The notes: a model not told the origin generated them from the letters alone. DNA of 64,000 nt from Pseudomonas tritici (GCF_014268275.3 NZ_CP077084.1:682001-746000); one strand, 5' to 3'; positions 20,466-29,467 are shown, numbered from the stretch's first letter. Numbers and translations are program-made.

Positions 20466-20627
20466 CACAAGTTCCCGAAAGGGGCTTGTGAGACTCTGAG
20501 GATCCTGGGCAACCAGCCATCGCAGAGCCGGGCAGGAAGCGGCGATGACAAGCCAACCTGTTTGTGAAGAGGGCGCCGAAAGGCGCCCTTTGTCGTTTCT
20601 GGAGCGCAGCGAGCTCCAGTTTTATTT
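20466..20627 (+). ncRNA. Candidate structured small RNA with tandem terminator hairpins
   Basis: The segment packs several hairpins: CACAAG/CTTGTG (20466-20490) capped by a GAAA tetraloop on a CCC/GGG stem, CTGG-GCAA-CCAG near 20503-20514, CATCGC/GCGATG near 20517-20546, GGGCGCC-GAAA-GGCGCCC at 20571-20588, and CTGGAGC/GCTCCAG at 20599-20619 followed by TTTTATTT. Three loops are GNRA tetraloops. A possible promoter (TTGCTG at 20437, 16-bp gap, CATACT at 20459) lies just upstream. No known RNA family was recognised, and no convincing reading frame explains the region. It could also be a trailer of the toxin mRNA. Confidence 0.4.
20571..20627 (+). terminator. Tandem terminator hairpins
   Basis: A perfect 7-bp GGGCGCC/GGCGCCC stem with a GAAA loop is followed by a second 7-bp stem, CTGGAGC/GCTCCAG (20599-20619), and TTTTATTT. 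The second is a good rightward terminator. The first may also end the leftward APE operon transcript, although its T-run on that strand is poor. Confidence 0.6.
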
Positions 20628-21065
20628 CGAAGTGCCCGTCTGCTCAAACAACTGCGCCGCAGTCCCAGACTCATTCACGCCAGTGTTGCGCAACGCCGCC
20701 ATGATGTCGCGGTCCAGCATGCTCACCCAGCGGTTGTAGTTGCGATGGATCTTGCCATCCTTGTAGCCCAGTTCGCGGCTGTCGCGGTAGGTGATGGCGT
20801 AGCTGTTGCGGGTGTAGCGGATGTCGATGGCGGCGTAGTACTGGTTGCGCACGGTGATCTCGGCCTGCACCAGTTGTGGGCTCAGGCGTTGTACCGTCCA
20901 TTCGCGCTTTTGCAGGGCGTTGACGATCACCGTTTTCATTTTCTCTTCGCTGACCTGGGCAGTGGCCGGCAGGTCGTGCTGGGTGTTGAGCACCGGTTTG
21001 CTGGTGCAGCCAGCGGTGGTCAGCAAGGCCAGGGTGATCAGGGTCGCGCGTAGCAAGGAAGACAT
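20622..21065 (-). CDS. Small lipoprotein at the end of the APE operon
   Basis: A 147-residue protein with a lipoprotein signal (hydrophobic ATLITLALLTTAGC, lipobox Cys near residue 20). The mature part has many Tyr and Arg residues (IDIRYTRNSYAITYRDS) but no domain I can name. It is the last gene of the leftward pigment operon, 26 bases after the terminal ketosynthase. Small lipoproteins of this kind commonly accompany aryl polyene clusters, whose product is placed in the outer membrane, so a role in localisation is plausible but inferred. Confidence 0.75.
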   Translation of the reverse strand: MSSLLRATLITLALLTTAGCTSKPVLNTQHDLPATAQVSEEKMKTVIVNALQKREWTVQRLSPQLVQAEITVRNQYYAAIDIRYTRNSYAITYRDSRELGYKDGKIHRNYNRWVSMLDRDIMAALRNTGVNESGTAAQLFEQTGTSK

Positions 21066-21091
21066 TCCGTATTCTCCAATCGATTAAAAAG

Positions 21092-22318
21092 TCAGGACCA
21101 GCGGCGGAAGATCAGCGAGGTGTTGACGCCGCCAAAGGCAAAGTTGTTGTTCATCACGTAATCGTTGTGCATCTCGCGGAATTCACCTTGCAGGTAATCC
21201 AGCTCGCCGCATTGTGGGTCGACTGAATCCAGGTTGAAGGTGTGTACGTACTGGTTGCGGTTCATCATCTCGATGCTGAACCACGACTCCAGTGCGCCGC
21301 ACGCACCCAAGGTGTGACCGAGAAAGCTCTTCTGCGAACTGATGGGCATGCGGGCGCCGAACAGGCTGCTGGTGGCCTGCGTCTCGGCAATGTCGCCCTG
21401 GTCGGTGGCAGTACCATGACCGTTCACGTAGCCGATAGCGGAAGGCTCAAGCCCGGCATCTTCAAGAGCCAGCTCCATCGCGCGGCGCATGGTTTTCTGC
21501 TCCGGACGGGTGGTGTGCTGGCCGTCGGCGTTACTGCCAAAGCCGACAATCTCGGCGTGGATATGCGCACCCCGCGCCAAGGCGTGTTCCAGTTCTTCGA
21601 GCACCAGCATGCCGCCACCTTCGCCGATCACCAGGCCATCGCGGCCGCTGTCATAGGGGCGTGGGCTGGTTTGCGGCGCGTCGTTTTTCAGGCTGGTGGC
21701 GTAGAGCGCGTCGAACACCATGGCTTCGGTGGGGCACAGTTCCTCGGCGCCGCCCGCGAGCATCAATGGCAGGCGGCCGAACTTGATCGCTTCATAGGCA
21801 TAGCCGATGCCCTGGCTGCCGCTGGTGCAAGCGCTCGACGTAGGGATCAGCCGCCCGGTGAGGCCAAAGAAGATGCTGATATTCGCCGCCGTGGTGTGCG
21901 GCATCATGCGCACGTAGGAGTTGGCATTCAGCCCCTCGGCGACCGAGTTCAGCAGCATGTTGCCGAACGCCTTGATCTCGTCGGTGCTGCCGGTGGACGA
22001 GCCGCAGGCCACGCCCATGCGCCCGTCCTTGATCGACTCATCGCCGAGCAAACCGGCGTCCTGCAACGCCTGCTCCGCGGCCCACACCGCCAGGCGCGAC
22101 ACCCGGCCCATGCTGCGCAGTTGCTTGCGCGTCCAGTGCGCGGGCACGACAAAATCGTCGATCGGTCCGGCCAGGCGCGTGTTCAATTCAGTAAAGCGGT
22201 CCCACTCGTCCATGCGCCGGATGCCGCTGCGGTTGGCGCGGAAGTTGGCGGAAATGGTCGCCCAATCCCCGCCCAGGGAGGTCATGCCGGCCATGCCGGT
22301 GACGACGACGCGTTTCAT
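21092..22318 (-). CDS. apeR: Aryl polyene beta-ketoacyl synthase (ApeR-type)
   Basis: A 408-residue FabF-like ketosynthase. The catalytic Cys is in SSACTSGSQG and the two His are in GHGTATDQGD and FLGHTLGACGALE, so the triad is complete. It begins with MKRVVVTGMAG at ATG 22318, which overlaps the ketoreductase stop by one base (TGATG). In characterised APE systems one ketosynthase (ApeO) pairs with the chain-length factor and the second (ApeR) acts early in chain building. Assignment as R rather than O rests on order after the ketoreductase. Confidence 0.85.
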   Translation of the reverse strand: MKRVVVTGMAGMTSLGGDWATISANFRANRSGIRRMDEWDRFTELNTRLAGPIDDFVVPAHWTRKQLRSMGRVSRLAVWAAEQALQDAGLLGDESIKDGRMGVACGSSTGSTDEIKAFGNMLLNSVAEGLNANSYVRMMPHTTAANISIFFGLTGRLIPTSSACTSGSQGIGYAYEAIKFGRLPLMLAGGAEELCPTEAMVFDALYATSLKNDAPQTSPRPYDSGRDGLVIGEGGGMLVLEELEHALARGAHIHAEIVGFGSNADGQHTTRPEQKTMRRAMELALEDAGLEPSAIGYVNGHGTATDQGDIAETQATSSLFGARMPISSQKSFLGHTLGACGALESWFSIEMMNRNQYVHTFNLDSVDPQCGELDYLQGEFREMHNDYVMNNNFAFGGVNTSLIFRRWS

Positions 22319-23046
22319 CAGCACAGGCCTCCATTCACCGCCAGGACCTGGCGCGTGATATAGCCGGCTTCGGCCGACATCAGGAAGTTCACTGCGCCGG
22401 CCACCTCTTCAGGCGTGCCCATGCGCTGCGCCGGGATCATCTTCATCAGCTCTTCCACCGGTACGTTTTCATCCAGCATCGCGGTGTCGATCAAGCCGGG
22501 TGCGACGCAGTTGACGGTGATCTTGCGCTTGCCCAGCTCGATGGCCAGGGCCTTTGCCGCGCCGATCAACCCGGCTTTGGAGGCACTGTAGTTAACCTGG
22601 CCACGGTTGCCGATCAATCCGGAAACCGAGGTGATGCACACAATGCGCCCGGCGGCGCGACGACGAATCATCGGCATCATCACCGGGTGCAGGACGTTGT
22701 AGAAACCGTCGAGGTTGGTGCGCATCACCACGTCCCAATCGTCTTCCGACAACGCCGGAAACGCACCGTCACGGGTCAGACCTGCGTTGAGCACCACGCC
22801 GTAATAGGCGCCGTGTTGCTCTACGTCGGCCTCAAGGATTTCCTTGCACGTCGCGCGATCCGCCACATCGAATTGCAGCACCCGCGCCTGGCGGCCCAGG
22901 GCTTCAATCTCGGCCTGTACCGCCTCGGCGTCGCTACGGCCACTGCGGCAATGCAGCACGATGTCATGCCCGGCCTGTGCCAGGCGCAGCGCGATGGCGC
23001 GGCCGATGCCACGGCTGGAGCCGGTGACCAGTACGGATTCAGTCAT
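22318..23046 (-). CDS. apeQ: Aryl polyene 3-ketoacyl-ACP reductase
   Basis: A 242-residue short-chain dehydrogenase of the FabG family. It shows the NADPH-binding TGSSRGIGRA at residues 7-16, the NAG-type motif LNAGLTRDG, and catalytic Ser, Tyr and Lys in ITSVSG and NYSASKAG. It reduces the beta-keto group during polyene extension on the carrier protein. The start overlaps the dehydratase stop (ATGA), indicating translational coupling. Confidence 0.92.
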   Translation of the reverse strand: MTESVLVTGSSRGIGRAIALRLAQAGHDIVLHCRSGRSDAEAVQAEIEALGRQARVLQFDVADRATCKEILEADVEQHGAYYGVVLNAGLTRDGAFPALSEDDWDVVMRTNLDGFYNVLHPVMMPMIRRRAAGRIVCITSVSGLIGNRGQVNYSASKAGLIGAAKALAIELGKRKITVNCVAPGLIDTAMLDENVPVEELMKMIPAQRMGTPEEVAGAVNFLMSAEAGYITRQVLAVNGGLC

Positions 23047-23504
23047 GGCGATACGTCCTTCGATTCATCTAAATAGGTGGCCGCCTGGGGCGGTCGAAAT
23101 ACATTCAAGCGGGCGCTGGCCTGGATACCGCTGCCGGTAAGGTGGCATTCGAACACACCCATGCCGTTGTCGTCTTCCAGGGAGCGCAGGCCGTGGATCG
23201 TCAGCTCGGCGTCTGCCGGGAAGTGCTCCACGTTACACTCGAACTTACGTGTGCCGAGCAGGAAGCCCAGTTCCACCGCTTCGCCTTTCTGGCGGGCGCG
23301 GCAACCGGCATAGGCGGCGACGCTTTGTGCCATCAACTCGATGCCGACCCAGGCCGGGAGGCTGCCGTCCGGGCGGTTGAACAGGCCGCCGGGCTTGATA
23401 GTGGCACGGGTACGAATCTGCTCTTCATCGAACGACAGCACCTGGTCGATCAGGATCATGTCGCCGGCATGAGGCAGCAGTTCGGCGAGTGGCCAATCAA
23501 TCAT
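23043..23504 (-). CDS. apeP: Aryl polyene dehydratase (hot-dog fold, ApeP-type)
   Basis: A 153-residue 3-hydroxyacyl-ACP dehydratase. The catalytic His is in LLPHAGDM and the acidic partner in WVGIELMAQSVAAYAG, the FabA/FabZ arrangement. The start is ATG 23504, overlapping the preceding ketosynthase stop (ATGA); the upstream open frame is a shadow. Together with the dehydratase domain fused to the AMP-ligase at 33781-35451, the operon encodes two dehydratase activities, as expected for ApeI plus ApeP. Confidence 0.88.
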   Translation of the reverse strand: MIDWPLAELLPHAGDMILIDQVLSFDEEQIRTRATIKPGGLFNRPDGSLPAWVGIELMAQSVAAYAGCRARQKGEAVELGFLLGTRKFECNVEHFPADAELTIHGLRSLEDDNGMGVFECHLTGSGIQASARLNVFRPPQAATYLDESKDVSP

Positions 23505-24667
23505 GGGGCCTCTCCGATAATCAGGCTGACATTGTTGCCGCCGAAGGCAAATGAATTGCTCATCAGGCAGCGTTTTTCCAGGGCTTGCGCGGCCTGCGCC
23601 CACTGCAGGGCGGGCAGTGCCGGGTCGGCCTGGCCGTCCCATACATGCGGTGGCACCCGCTTATGGACCAGGCTCAACCAACAGAACGCCGCTTCCAGGG
23701 CGCCGGCTGCGCCCAGGGTATGCCCGCTCATGGGTTTGGTCGACGAGCAGGCCACGCCTTCCGGGAACAGGCCGGCGACTGCCAGGCTTTCCATGGCGTC
23801 GTTATGCTGGGTGGCGGTGCCGTGCAGGTTCAGATAACCGATCTGTTCGGGCTGCAACTTTGCGCTGGCGAGCGCCTTGCGCATCGACTGCAACGCACCT
23901 TTGCCGGAGGGCTCGGGCGCGGAAATATGGTGCGCATCGCAACTCGCGCCGCTGCCTAACAGGGCGATCGGCGCCGGTTTCTTGCTCATCAGGAACAACA
24001 CCGCTGCTTCGCCGATATTGATGCCGTTGCGGTTCGCCGAAAACGGGTTGCAGCGCTGGTTCGACACGGCATCCAGCGCGGTAAAGCCATTGAGGGTCAA
24101 CTTGCACAAACTGTCGACGCCGCCGCAGATCACCGCATCGCACACGCCCAGGTCCAGCAGGCGCTGGGCACTCATCAGCGCGCGGGCGCTGGAGGTGCAG
24201 GCGGTGGAGATCACGTAGGCCGGGCCACTCAGTTGCAGCCAGTCGGCGAGGAAGTTTGCCGGGGCACTGAGTTCCTGTTGCTGGTAGTCGTAGTCGCCGG
24301 GGAACTGGTTTTCCCGAAGGTAAAGGGCAATCCCGCGACTGGCTTCGTCGATGCCCGAGGTGCTGGTGCCGAGCACAATACCAACCCGTGATGCGCCGTG
24401 GGTATTGATCGCCTGGCGGAGCTCGTCTTCGATCTGCAACGCTGCTTCCAGCAGCAACTGGTTATTGCGGCTGCTCTGCTGGCCCAGTTCTACCGGGATG
24501 GTTGCGAGTTCGCCGCGCACACCGGCCACCGGCAGCACGCGCTCCGGCACCCAGCCGCTTTCGGCGCGCATGCCCGAGCAGTCACCGGCAAACAGGCTGC
24601 GGCTGACTTCGGCCTGGCCACGGCCGAGGGCGCAGATGATGCCCAGGGCGTTGAGGTAGGCGGTCAT
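23501..24667 (-). CDS. apeO: Aryl polyene beta-ketoacyl synthase (ApeO-type)
   Basis: A 388-residue ketosynthase with catalytic Cys in ISTACTSSARAL and His in LHGTATQHND and MSGHTLGAAGALEA. By analogy with Xenorhabdus, this subunit should form the elongating heterodimer with the chain-length factor encoded at the far end of the operon. ATG 24667 overlaps the upstream lipoprotein stop (ATGA). It ends SFAFGGNNVSLIIGEAP, a typical KAS tail. Confidence 0.88.
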   Translation of the reverse strand: MTAYLNALGIICALGRGQAEVSRSLFAGDCSGMRAESGWVPERVLPVAGVRGELATIPVELGQQSSRNNQLLLEAALQIEDELRQAINTHGASRVGIVLGTSTSGIDEASRGIALYLRENQFPGDYDYQQQELSAPANFLADWLQLSGPAYVISTACTSSARALMSAQRLLDLGVCDAVICGGVDSLCKLTLNGFTALDAVSNQRCNPFSANRNGINIGEAAVLFLMSKKPAPIALLGSGASCDAHHISAPEPSGKGALQSMRKALASAKLQPEQIGYLNLHGTATQHNDAMESLAVAGLFPEGVACSSTKPMSGHTLGAAGALEAAFCWLSLVHKRVPPHVWDGQADPALPALQWAQAAQALEKRCLMSNSFAFGGNNVSLIIGEAP

Positions 24668-25146
24668 CGGGCAGCCCCGAGCGGCGTAATGCGGTAGCTC
24701 AAGGGCTGCCCGGTCATGTTCACGCTGAAGACCTCGGACGATTGATACACGATCTGCCAATGCCCCGGCAGGGTGCGCGTCAGGTCCATCGCCTGCGCGC
24801 TGGGGTAGAGCGCGCGCACGTCATTTGCCGATGTCAGCGCAAACAGCAATGCGGCAAACAGCTCTCTGGCCTGCGGATTGGGCGGCAGCAAGCCATCGGC
24901 CTGCCACTCGCCATTGATCAGCTTTTGGCGGGCCTGTGGGATGCCCAGCGGGTCCATCATCGACCACCGAATCGCCGCGCCTTCGTGCTGGATCACCAGC
25001 AGCCAGTCCTGGCTCTGGCCGTCGGCCAGGCGCTGCACATGCAGTTGCAGCGGCAGGGCCAGGGCCGGCGTTTTCTCGGGCAGCGGTGGCTGGCTGGCGC
25101 AGGCGCTCAGCAGCAACAGACAGCCGATCAAGAGCATGCGCATCAT
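24664..25146 (-). CDS. DUF3261-type lipoprotein of the APE cluster
   Basis: A 160-residue lipoprotein starting MMRMLLIGCLLLLSAC, with the lipobox LSAC ending at about residue 16. The mature part (LQLHVQRLADGQSQDWLLVIQHEG, RWSMMDPLGIPQARQKL) resembles the DUF3261 family that accompanies APE genes. It may help place the lipidated polyene in the outer membrane. ATG 25146 overlaps the methyltransferase stop (ATGA). Confidence 0.8.
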   Translation of the reverse strand: MMRMLLIGCLLLLSACASQPPLPEKTPALALPLQLHVQRLADGQSQDWLLVIQHEGAAIRWSMMDPLGIPQARQKLINGEWQADGLLPPNPQARELFAALLFALTSANDVRALYPSAQAMDLTRTLPGHWQIVYQSSEVFSVNMTGQPLSYRITPLGAAR

Positions 25147-25877
25147 GGGGCAGTACTCGCCAGGGGTTTGCGGGCCACGCAGTTGACCAGGGTTTCTTCG
25201 CGCTGGCCCACTGGCGGCGCCTTGCGCAGGCCCCAGCGCTCGAGCAGGCCGAAGTCGCTGGAGCGGCTCCACCACAAATACGGGTACGAGACGTTCTGCG
25301 GGCCAAACTCGAAGCCCTGCTCGCGGAGCATCTGCAGGTACGCTTCGGCGCTTTTCTGCACGTGCATGGGGTGGCGAAACAGCCAACGGATGACCCAGGT
25401 ATCGATATAGGCTTCGGTGGACTCGGCAAACAGCAGATAGCCGCCGGGCTTGAGTACACGGTAGAACTCTTTGAGGGCGCGGTGCTGTTCAACCAAATGG
25501 TGGAAGGTCTGGTGGCAGAACAGGATGTCGACGCTGGCGTCCGGCACGTCGAGGGTGGCGCAGTCGCTGCCGATCAGTTCGACGCTCAAGCCTTGGCGCG
25601 TGGCCTCAACCTGGCTCAACTCCAGGCTGTGGGGGTCAGCGTCCAGGCCGATCAACCGTGAAGGCGCAAATACCTGCTGCAACAGCGTGAAGGATTTGCC
25701 CTGCCCGCAACCGGCATCCAGCAATACCGGCGCCTCAGGCAATGGCTCCGTGAACAGGCTGCGCAAGTCGTTGATCGCCACGCGTAACACGCGATGCTGC
25801 CAGGTGTGACTGCGCAGGAACCAGAGGCCGAATTTGGTTTCTTCGACGTAGTGCTTACTTAAATACTGGCTGCTCAT
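25143..25877 (-). CDS. SAM-dependent methyltransferase of the APE cluster
   Basis: A 244-residue class I methyltransferase. SAM motif I is LLDAGCGQGKS near residues 53-63, followed by IGLDADPHS, DILFCHQTFHHL and YRVLKPGGYLLF. Aryl polyenes often carry a methyl or methoxy group on the aryl head, so head-group methylation is the likely job, inferred from context. It overlaps the flavoenzyme stop by four bases. Confidence 0.85.
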   Translation of the reverse strand: MSSQYLSKHYVEETKFGLWFLRSHTWQHRVLRVAINDLRSLFTEPLPEAPVLLDAGCGQGKSFTLLQQVFAPSRLIGLDADPHSLELSQVEATRQGLSVELIGSDCATLDVPDASVDILFCHQTFHHLVEQHRALKEFYRVLKPGGYLLFAESTEAYIDTWVIRWLFRHPMHVQKSAEAYLQMLREQGFEFGPQNVSYPYLWWSRSSDFGLLERWGLRKAPPVGQREETLVNCVARKPLASTAP

Positions 25878-27121
25878 ACCGGTTCACTCGCACAAATCTC
25901 CGACAACATCCGCAGCCGCCGTTTGGGCTCACTCACAAACGGGTTGCGCTCATCCCACGCGTAACCGGCGAGGATCGCACTGATCATCCGACGAATCTCC
26001 GGCGAGCTGCTCGGATGGAAAATCACATCCTGGAAGGTCCCGGCGTACCAGCCTTCGACGTAGCAGCGAAACGTGTCGACACCCCGTTTCAACGGGGCGG
26101 CGAACTCGGTTTGCCAGTCGACGGTTTCGCCTTTGAGCTGACGGTGCAGCACACCGGCGGCCATGCTCGCCGAACGCATGGCGATGGTCACACCCGAGGA
26201 GAACACCGGGTCGAGGAACTCCGCCGCGTTGCCCAGCAGCGCAAAGCCCGGGCCGTGCAGGGTTTTGACGTTGGCCGAATAGCCGCCGATGGTGCGCGCC
26301 GGCGTATCCCACACAGCGTTTTGCAGCACGCCGGACAGGCTTGGGGTTTCATCGATAAAGCCGCGCAGACAGGCATCGAGGTCGCCGTCGCGGCCGTCGA
26401 AATGCTCCTTGGCCGCAACCACGCCCACCGAGCAGCGGCCGTTGCTGAACGGGATGGTCCAGAACCAGATATCGCGCTGGGTCGGGTGGGTGGTCACGAG
26501 GATCTTGGTGCGGTCGAAGCCTGGGTGTTCGATGTGGTCTGCAACATGCGTGAATACGGCCTGGCGCACCGGAAAAGTCGACGGTACGTCCAGGTCCAGC
26601 AGGCGCGGCAACACACGGCCATAGCCGCTGGCGTCGAGCACGAACTTGGCCTTGAGGTGGTACTCGCTGCCGTTTTCGCGACGTACGTGCAGGTAGCGGC
26701 ACTCGCCGCTGAAATCCACACCGACGATGGTTTCGCCGTAGCGGATCTCTACGCCCTGCACGGCTGCCTGATCCGCCAGCAACTTGTCGAACTCGCCGCG
26801 CTGCACCTGAAAGGTGGTGGGCTTGCCGTTGCTGAACGTATCGCTGAAATCAAACGCGCTGTAGCGCTCGCCCCAGGCGAATGCGGCACCTGTTTTCACC
26901 TGGAAACCCGCCGCCTGTACGGCGTCGAGCATGCCGGCTTCTTCGATAAAGTCGATGCAGTGGGACAGCAGGCTTTCGCCAATCGAGAAGCGTGGAAAAT
27001 GCTGGCGCTCGATGATCAATACATCATGCCCTTTGCGCTTTAACAGCGCGGCGGCGATGGCCCCGGACGGACCGGCACCGATCACCACCACCTGGCGACG
27101 TTCCATTTCAACTGTGGGCAC
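25874..27121 (-). CDS. FAD-dependent halogenase-like oxidoreductase of the APE cluster
   Basis: A 415-residue flavoprotein. GTG 27121 is taken as start because AAGGAG lies five bases upstream. FAD-binding VVIGAGPSGAIAA spans residues 12-24, FSIGESLL lies near 45-52, Lys76 is in FQVKTGAAFAWG, and a WxWxIP motif (WFWTIP) is at 219-224. WxWxIP and a Lys at this position are hallmarks of flavin-dependent halogenases, and halogenated relatives of APEs (xanthomonadins, flexirubins) exist. Hydroxylation or another oxidation remains possible. It lies between the MMPL exporter and the methyltransferase. Confidence 0.8.
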   Translation of the reverse strand: MPTVEMERRQVVVIGAGPSGAIAAALLKRKGHDVLIIERQHFPRFSIGESLLSHCIDFIEEAGMLDAVQAAGFQVKTGAAFAWGERYSAFDFSDTFSNGKPTTFQVQRGEFDKLLADQAAVQGVEIRYGETIVGVDFSGECRYLHVRRENGSEYHLKAKFVLDASGYGRVLPRLLDLDVPSTFPVRQAVFTHVADHIEHPGFDRTKILVTTHPTQRDIWFWTIPFSNGRCSVGVVAAKEHFDGRDGDLDACLRGFIDETPSLSGVLQNAVWDTPARTIGGYSANVKTLHGPGFALLGNAAEFLDPVFSSGVTIAMRSASMAAGVLHRQLKGETVDWQTEFAAPLKRGVDTFRCYVEGWYAGTFQDVIFHPSSSPEIRRMISAILAGYAWDERNPFVSEPKRRLRMLSEICASEPV

Positions 27122-27154
27122 GAGGGCTCCTTGCCACATTGGCATTAATCACAT

Positions 27155-29467
27155 TCATAAGGCGTGCTTCTGTTGCCCGGCCCAGGGTGCCAGCATAAAG
27201 CTGAATGCCAGGCCCAGGCTGACCGATAAGCCGAAATTACTCACTGCCGGTGTACTGGACACGGCCAGCAGGCCAAACGACAACCAGGTCGTCAGCGCCG
27301 CCAGCAGTGTGCCTAGCAGGCTGACCGCCGGCCCGCCGATCTGCTCGCGCATCAGGATCGCGTAGTCGACGCTGATCGCCGTGACCAGCAGCAAGCCGAA
27401 CAGGCTGAACAGCGTCAGCGGCTGGCCCAGCCAACCGAGGCTGGCCAGGCTGCACAGCGCCGCCAGCAGCGGCAGGGCGACAATGCGCAAGGCACCGCCA
27501 AAACCGAACGGCAGGATCAGCAAGAGCACGATCAGCACGCAGGACATCAATTTCAATTCGGCGGCGCTGATTTGCGTGTCGGCGAACACCCGGTTCAAGT
27601 CGCCCAGGCGGTCCACCAGTTGCACGCCGGGTAAATCCACTGCTTGCACCCGCAGCAGCGCCGGGTTGTTCAAACCTTGCAGGCTAACCATTGCCGCCAC
27701 GCCGCCGTCCACCGGGCCCAGCCACAGGGTGCGCCAAGGCTCGGCCAATGGGCCTGCCAGTGCGGCGTCGATATCCTGCGTAGGCAACGCTTGCAGTTGC
27801 GTCACCTCGGCTTGCAGGGCGCTGGCCGGTACGCCAAGGTCCAGCAATGGCTGCCAGTGCTGCGGCAGTTTATTCAATGCGTCGCGCACTTGTTGCTGCT
27901 CGGCGGGCAGGCTGACCAGTTGATTGAGCGCCAGATAGCCCTTGAGCTTATCCATGTTCACCAATTGATCCAGGCGCTGCGCCAGTGCGCGCTGGCGCTC
28001 CAGCAACTGCTGCTGATCCTGCGCCCGCACCAGGAAAAACTGGCTGGTGGGTTGGAACCCGGTAATCCGCGCGACGGCCTGTGCTTCTTCCAGCAATTGC
28101 GGCGGCGCGCCGATCCACTGGCGGATATCGTTTTTGCTGTTCAACTGCCACAAGCCACCGGCGCAAAACAGCACCAGCAGTGCCAGCAAGACCGGGCTCG
28201 GCACACGCTTGAGCAGCGAGGCGCGCAGCCGCCACAGGCCTTCGGCGATCCGCAGCGGCCATTGCGCCGGGCGCAGCTCGACGCCCTTGAGCAGTGCCGG
28301 CAACAAGCATACGGCGGACAAATAAGCGCCCACCAGGCCGGCGGCGGAGAACACCGCGATCTGTGTCAACGCCGGGAACGGCGTCCACGCCAGCGCCAGG
28401 TAACCGATGCAACTGGTCGCCAGGCTCAGGCTCAGGCCGGGCAAGGTCAGGCGCAACGCCGGCCAGCTGCGCCATGGGCGCATGCTCCAGCTTTTCGACA
28501 GGTAGTGCAGCGGGTAATCCACCGCCACGCCGATCAGGCTGGAGCCGAGCACCAAGGTCATCACATGCATGTGCCCGAACAGCGCCACACAGGCCACCGC
28601 GCCAAACAACATGCCCACCAGCACCGGTACAAAAGACAGCAACACGCGCCAGCGTCGGAACGCCAGCAACAGCAGTAACAGGATGCCGACGGTAGCGCCG
28701 CCGCCGACCCAGGTGATTTCCCGCGTGGCTTGCTGCTGACCATTGGCCGCATACAGCAAGCCACTGGCGGCGAGCAGTTGCGCGCCTTGCTGACTGGCCT
28801 GCTCGCGGCTGGCCTGGAGCAAGTCCGCCACTTGCAGCGGCAGGTTCATGTCAAAGGCGTTGCCGGTGGTGCTCGCACGCAGCAGAACCCAACGCTTGCC
28901 GTCGGCGTCGGCGACCAACGCGCCGCTGCCGATATCCAATTGCACGGCGCCTTGTTGCGGCTGGCTGTTTTGGATACGCCCGGTCAGCCCCAGCCAGTCA
29001 TCCTGGCTCGGCACCAGGCTGAACCCGGTAAAGGGGTCGAACAGGGCTTGCACGCGTTGCTGGATAAACGCGTCGGGCTGGTTGATCAGTTGCTCGCGGT
29101 CCTTGGCCGAGAGCATCGCCAGGCGACCGCGCAGCAATTGCTCGCGTAGCGCCGGCAAGTCGGCTTGCAGGTTCCACTGCACCTTTTCAAACAACCCGCT
29201 GGCCTGCCAGCGCTCGCCCAATTGTTGCGCCACGGCGACCGCTTGTTGGCGGTCGGCATGGCCCACCAGCACGAGTATTTGGCGGTTAAGCGGTTCCTGC
29301 ATGCGCTGTTCGGCTTGTTGCTCCAGGGCGTCCGGCGTGTTGCCCGGCACCAGCTCCATCAGGTTGGCGGACAACGGCGCGCCGTGGCGCCACTGCCAGC
29401 CGGCCAGCGCAAGCACCGCCACCAGCAGGATCAGGAAAAGGCGCGGCAGCAGGCGCTCACTGGGCAA
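27155..29467 (-). CDS. MMPL/RND-family exporter of the APE cluster
   Basis: A 770-residue membrane protein with an N-terminal helix (LFLILLVAVLALAGW), a large periplasmic loop, a block of about five helices near residues 250-400, a second loop, and another helix block near 630-765. This is the duplicated RND/MMPL layout. The start is probably TTG 29467, overlapping the LolA-like stop by eleven bases. In APE clusters this exporter is thought to move the finished lipid-like polyene across the inner membrane and hand it to the LolA-like protein encoded immediately upstream. Confidence 0.85.
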   Translation of the reverse strand: MPSERLLPRLFLILLVAVLALAGWQWRHGAPLSANLMELVPGNTPDALEQQAEQRMQEPLNRQILVLVGHADRQQAVAVAQQLGERWQASGLFEKVQWNLQADLPALREQLLRGRLAMLSAKDREQLINQPDAFIQQRVQALFDPFTGFSLVPSQDDWLGLTGRIQNSQPQQGAVQLDIGSGALVADADGKRWVLLRASTTGNAFDMNLPLQVADLLQASREQASQQGAQLLAASGLLYAANGQQQATREITWVGGGATVGILLLLLLAFRRWRVLLSFVPVLVGMLFGAVACVALFGHMHVMTLVLGSSLIGVAVDYPLHYLSKSWSMRPWRSWPALRLTLPGLSLSLATSCIGYLALAWTPFPALTQIAVFSAAGLVGAYLSAVCLLPALLKGVELRPAQWPLRIAEGLWRLRASLLKRVPSPVLLALLVLFCAGGLWQLNSKNDIRQWIGAPPQLLEEAQAVARITGFQPTSQFFLVRAQDQQQLLERQRALAQRLDQLVNMDKLKGYLALNQLVSLPAEQQQVRDALNKLPQHWQPLLDLGVPASALQAEVTQLQALPTQDIDAALAGPLAEPWRTLWLGPVDGGVAAMVSLQGLNNPALLRVQAVDLPGVQLVDRLGDLNRVFADTQISAAELKLMSCVLIVLLLILPFGFGGALRIVALPLLAALCSLASLGWLGQPLTLFSLFGLLLVTAISVDYAILMREQIGGPAVSLLGTLLAALTTWLSFGLLAVSSTPAVSNFGLSVSLGLAFSFMLAPWAGQQKHAL

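Noticed and set aside
20412..20600. Known riboswitch upstream of a pigment gene
   Set aside because: The hairpins are on the + strand while the pigment genes run leftward, and no riboswitch consensus was recognised.
20360..20674. A 104-codon leftward frame after the APE lipoprotein gene
   Set aside because: It overlaps the ends of both the toxin gene and the lipoprotein gene, is Arg/Pro/Ser-rich, and follows the hairpin-rich segment.
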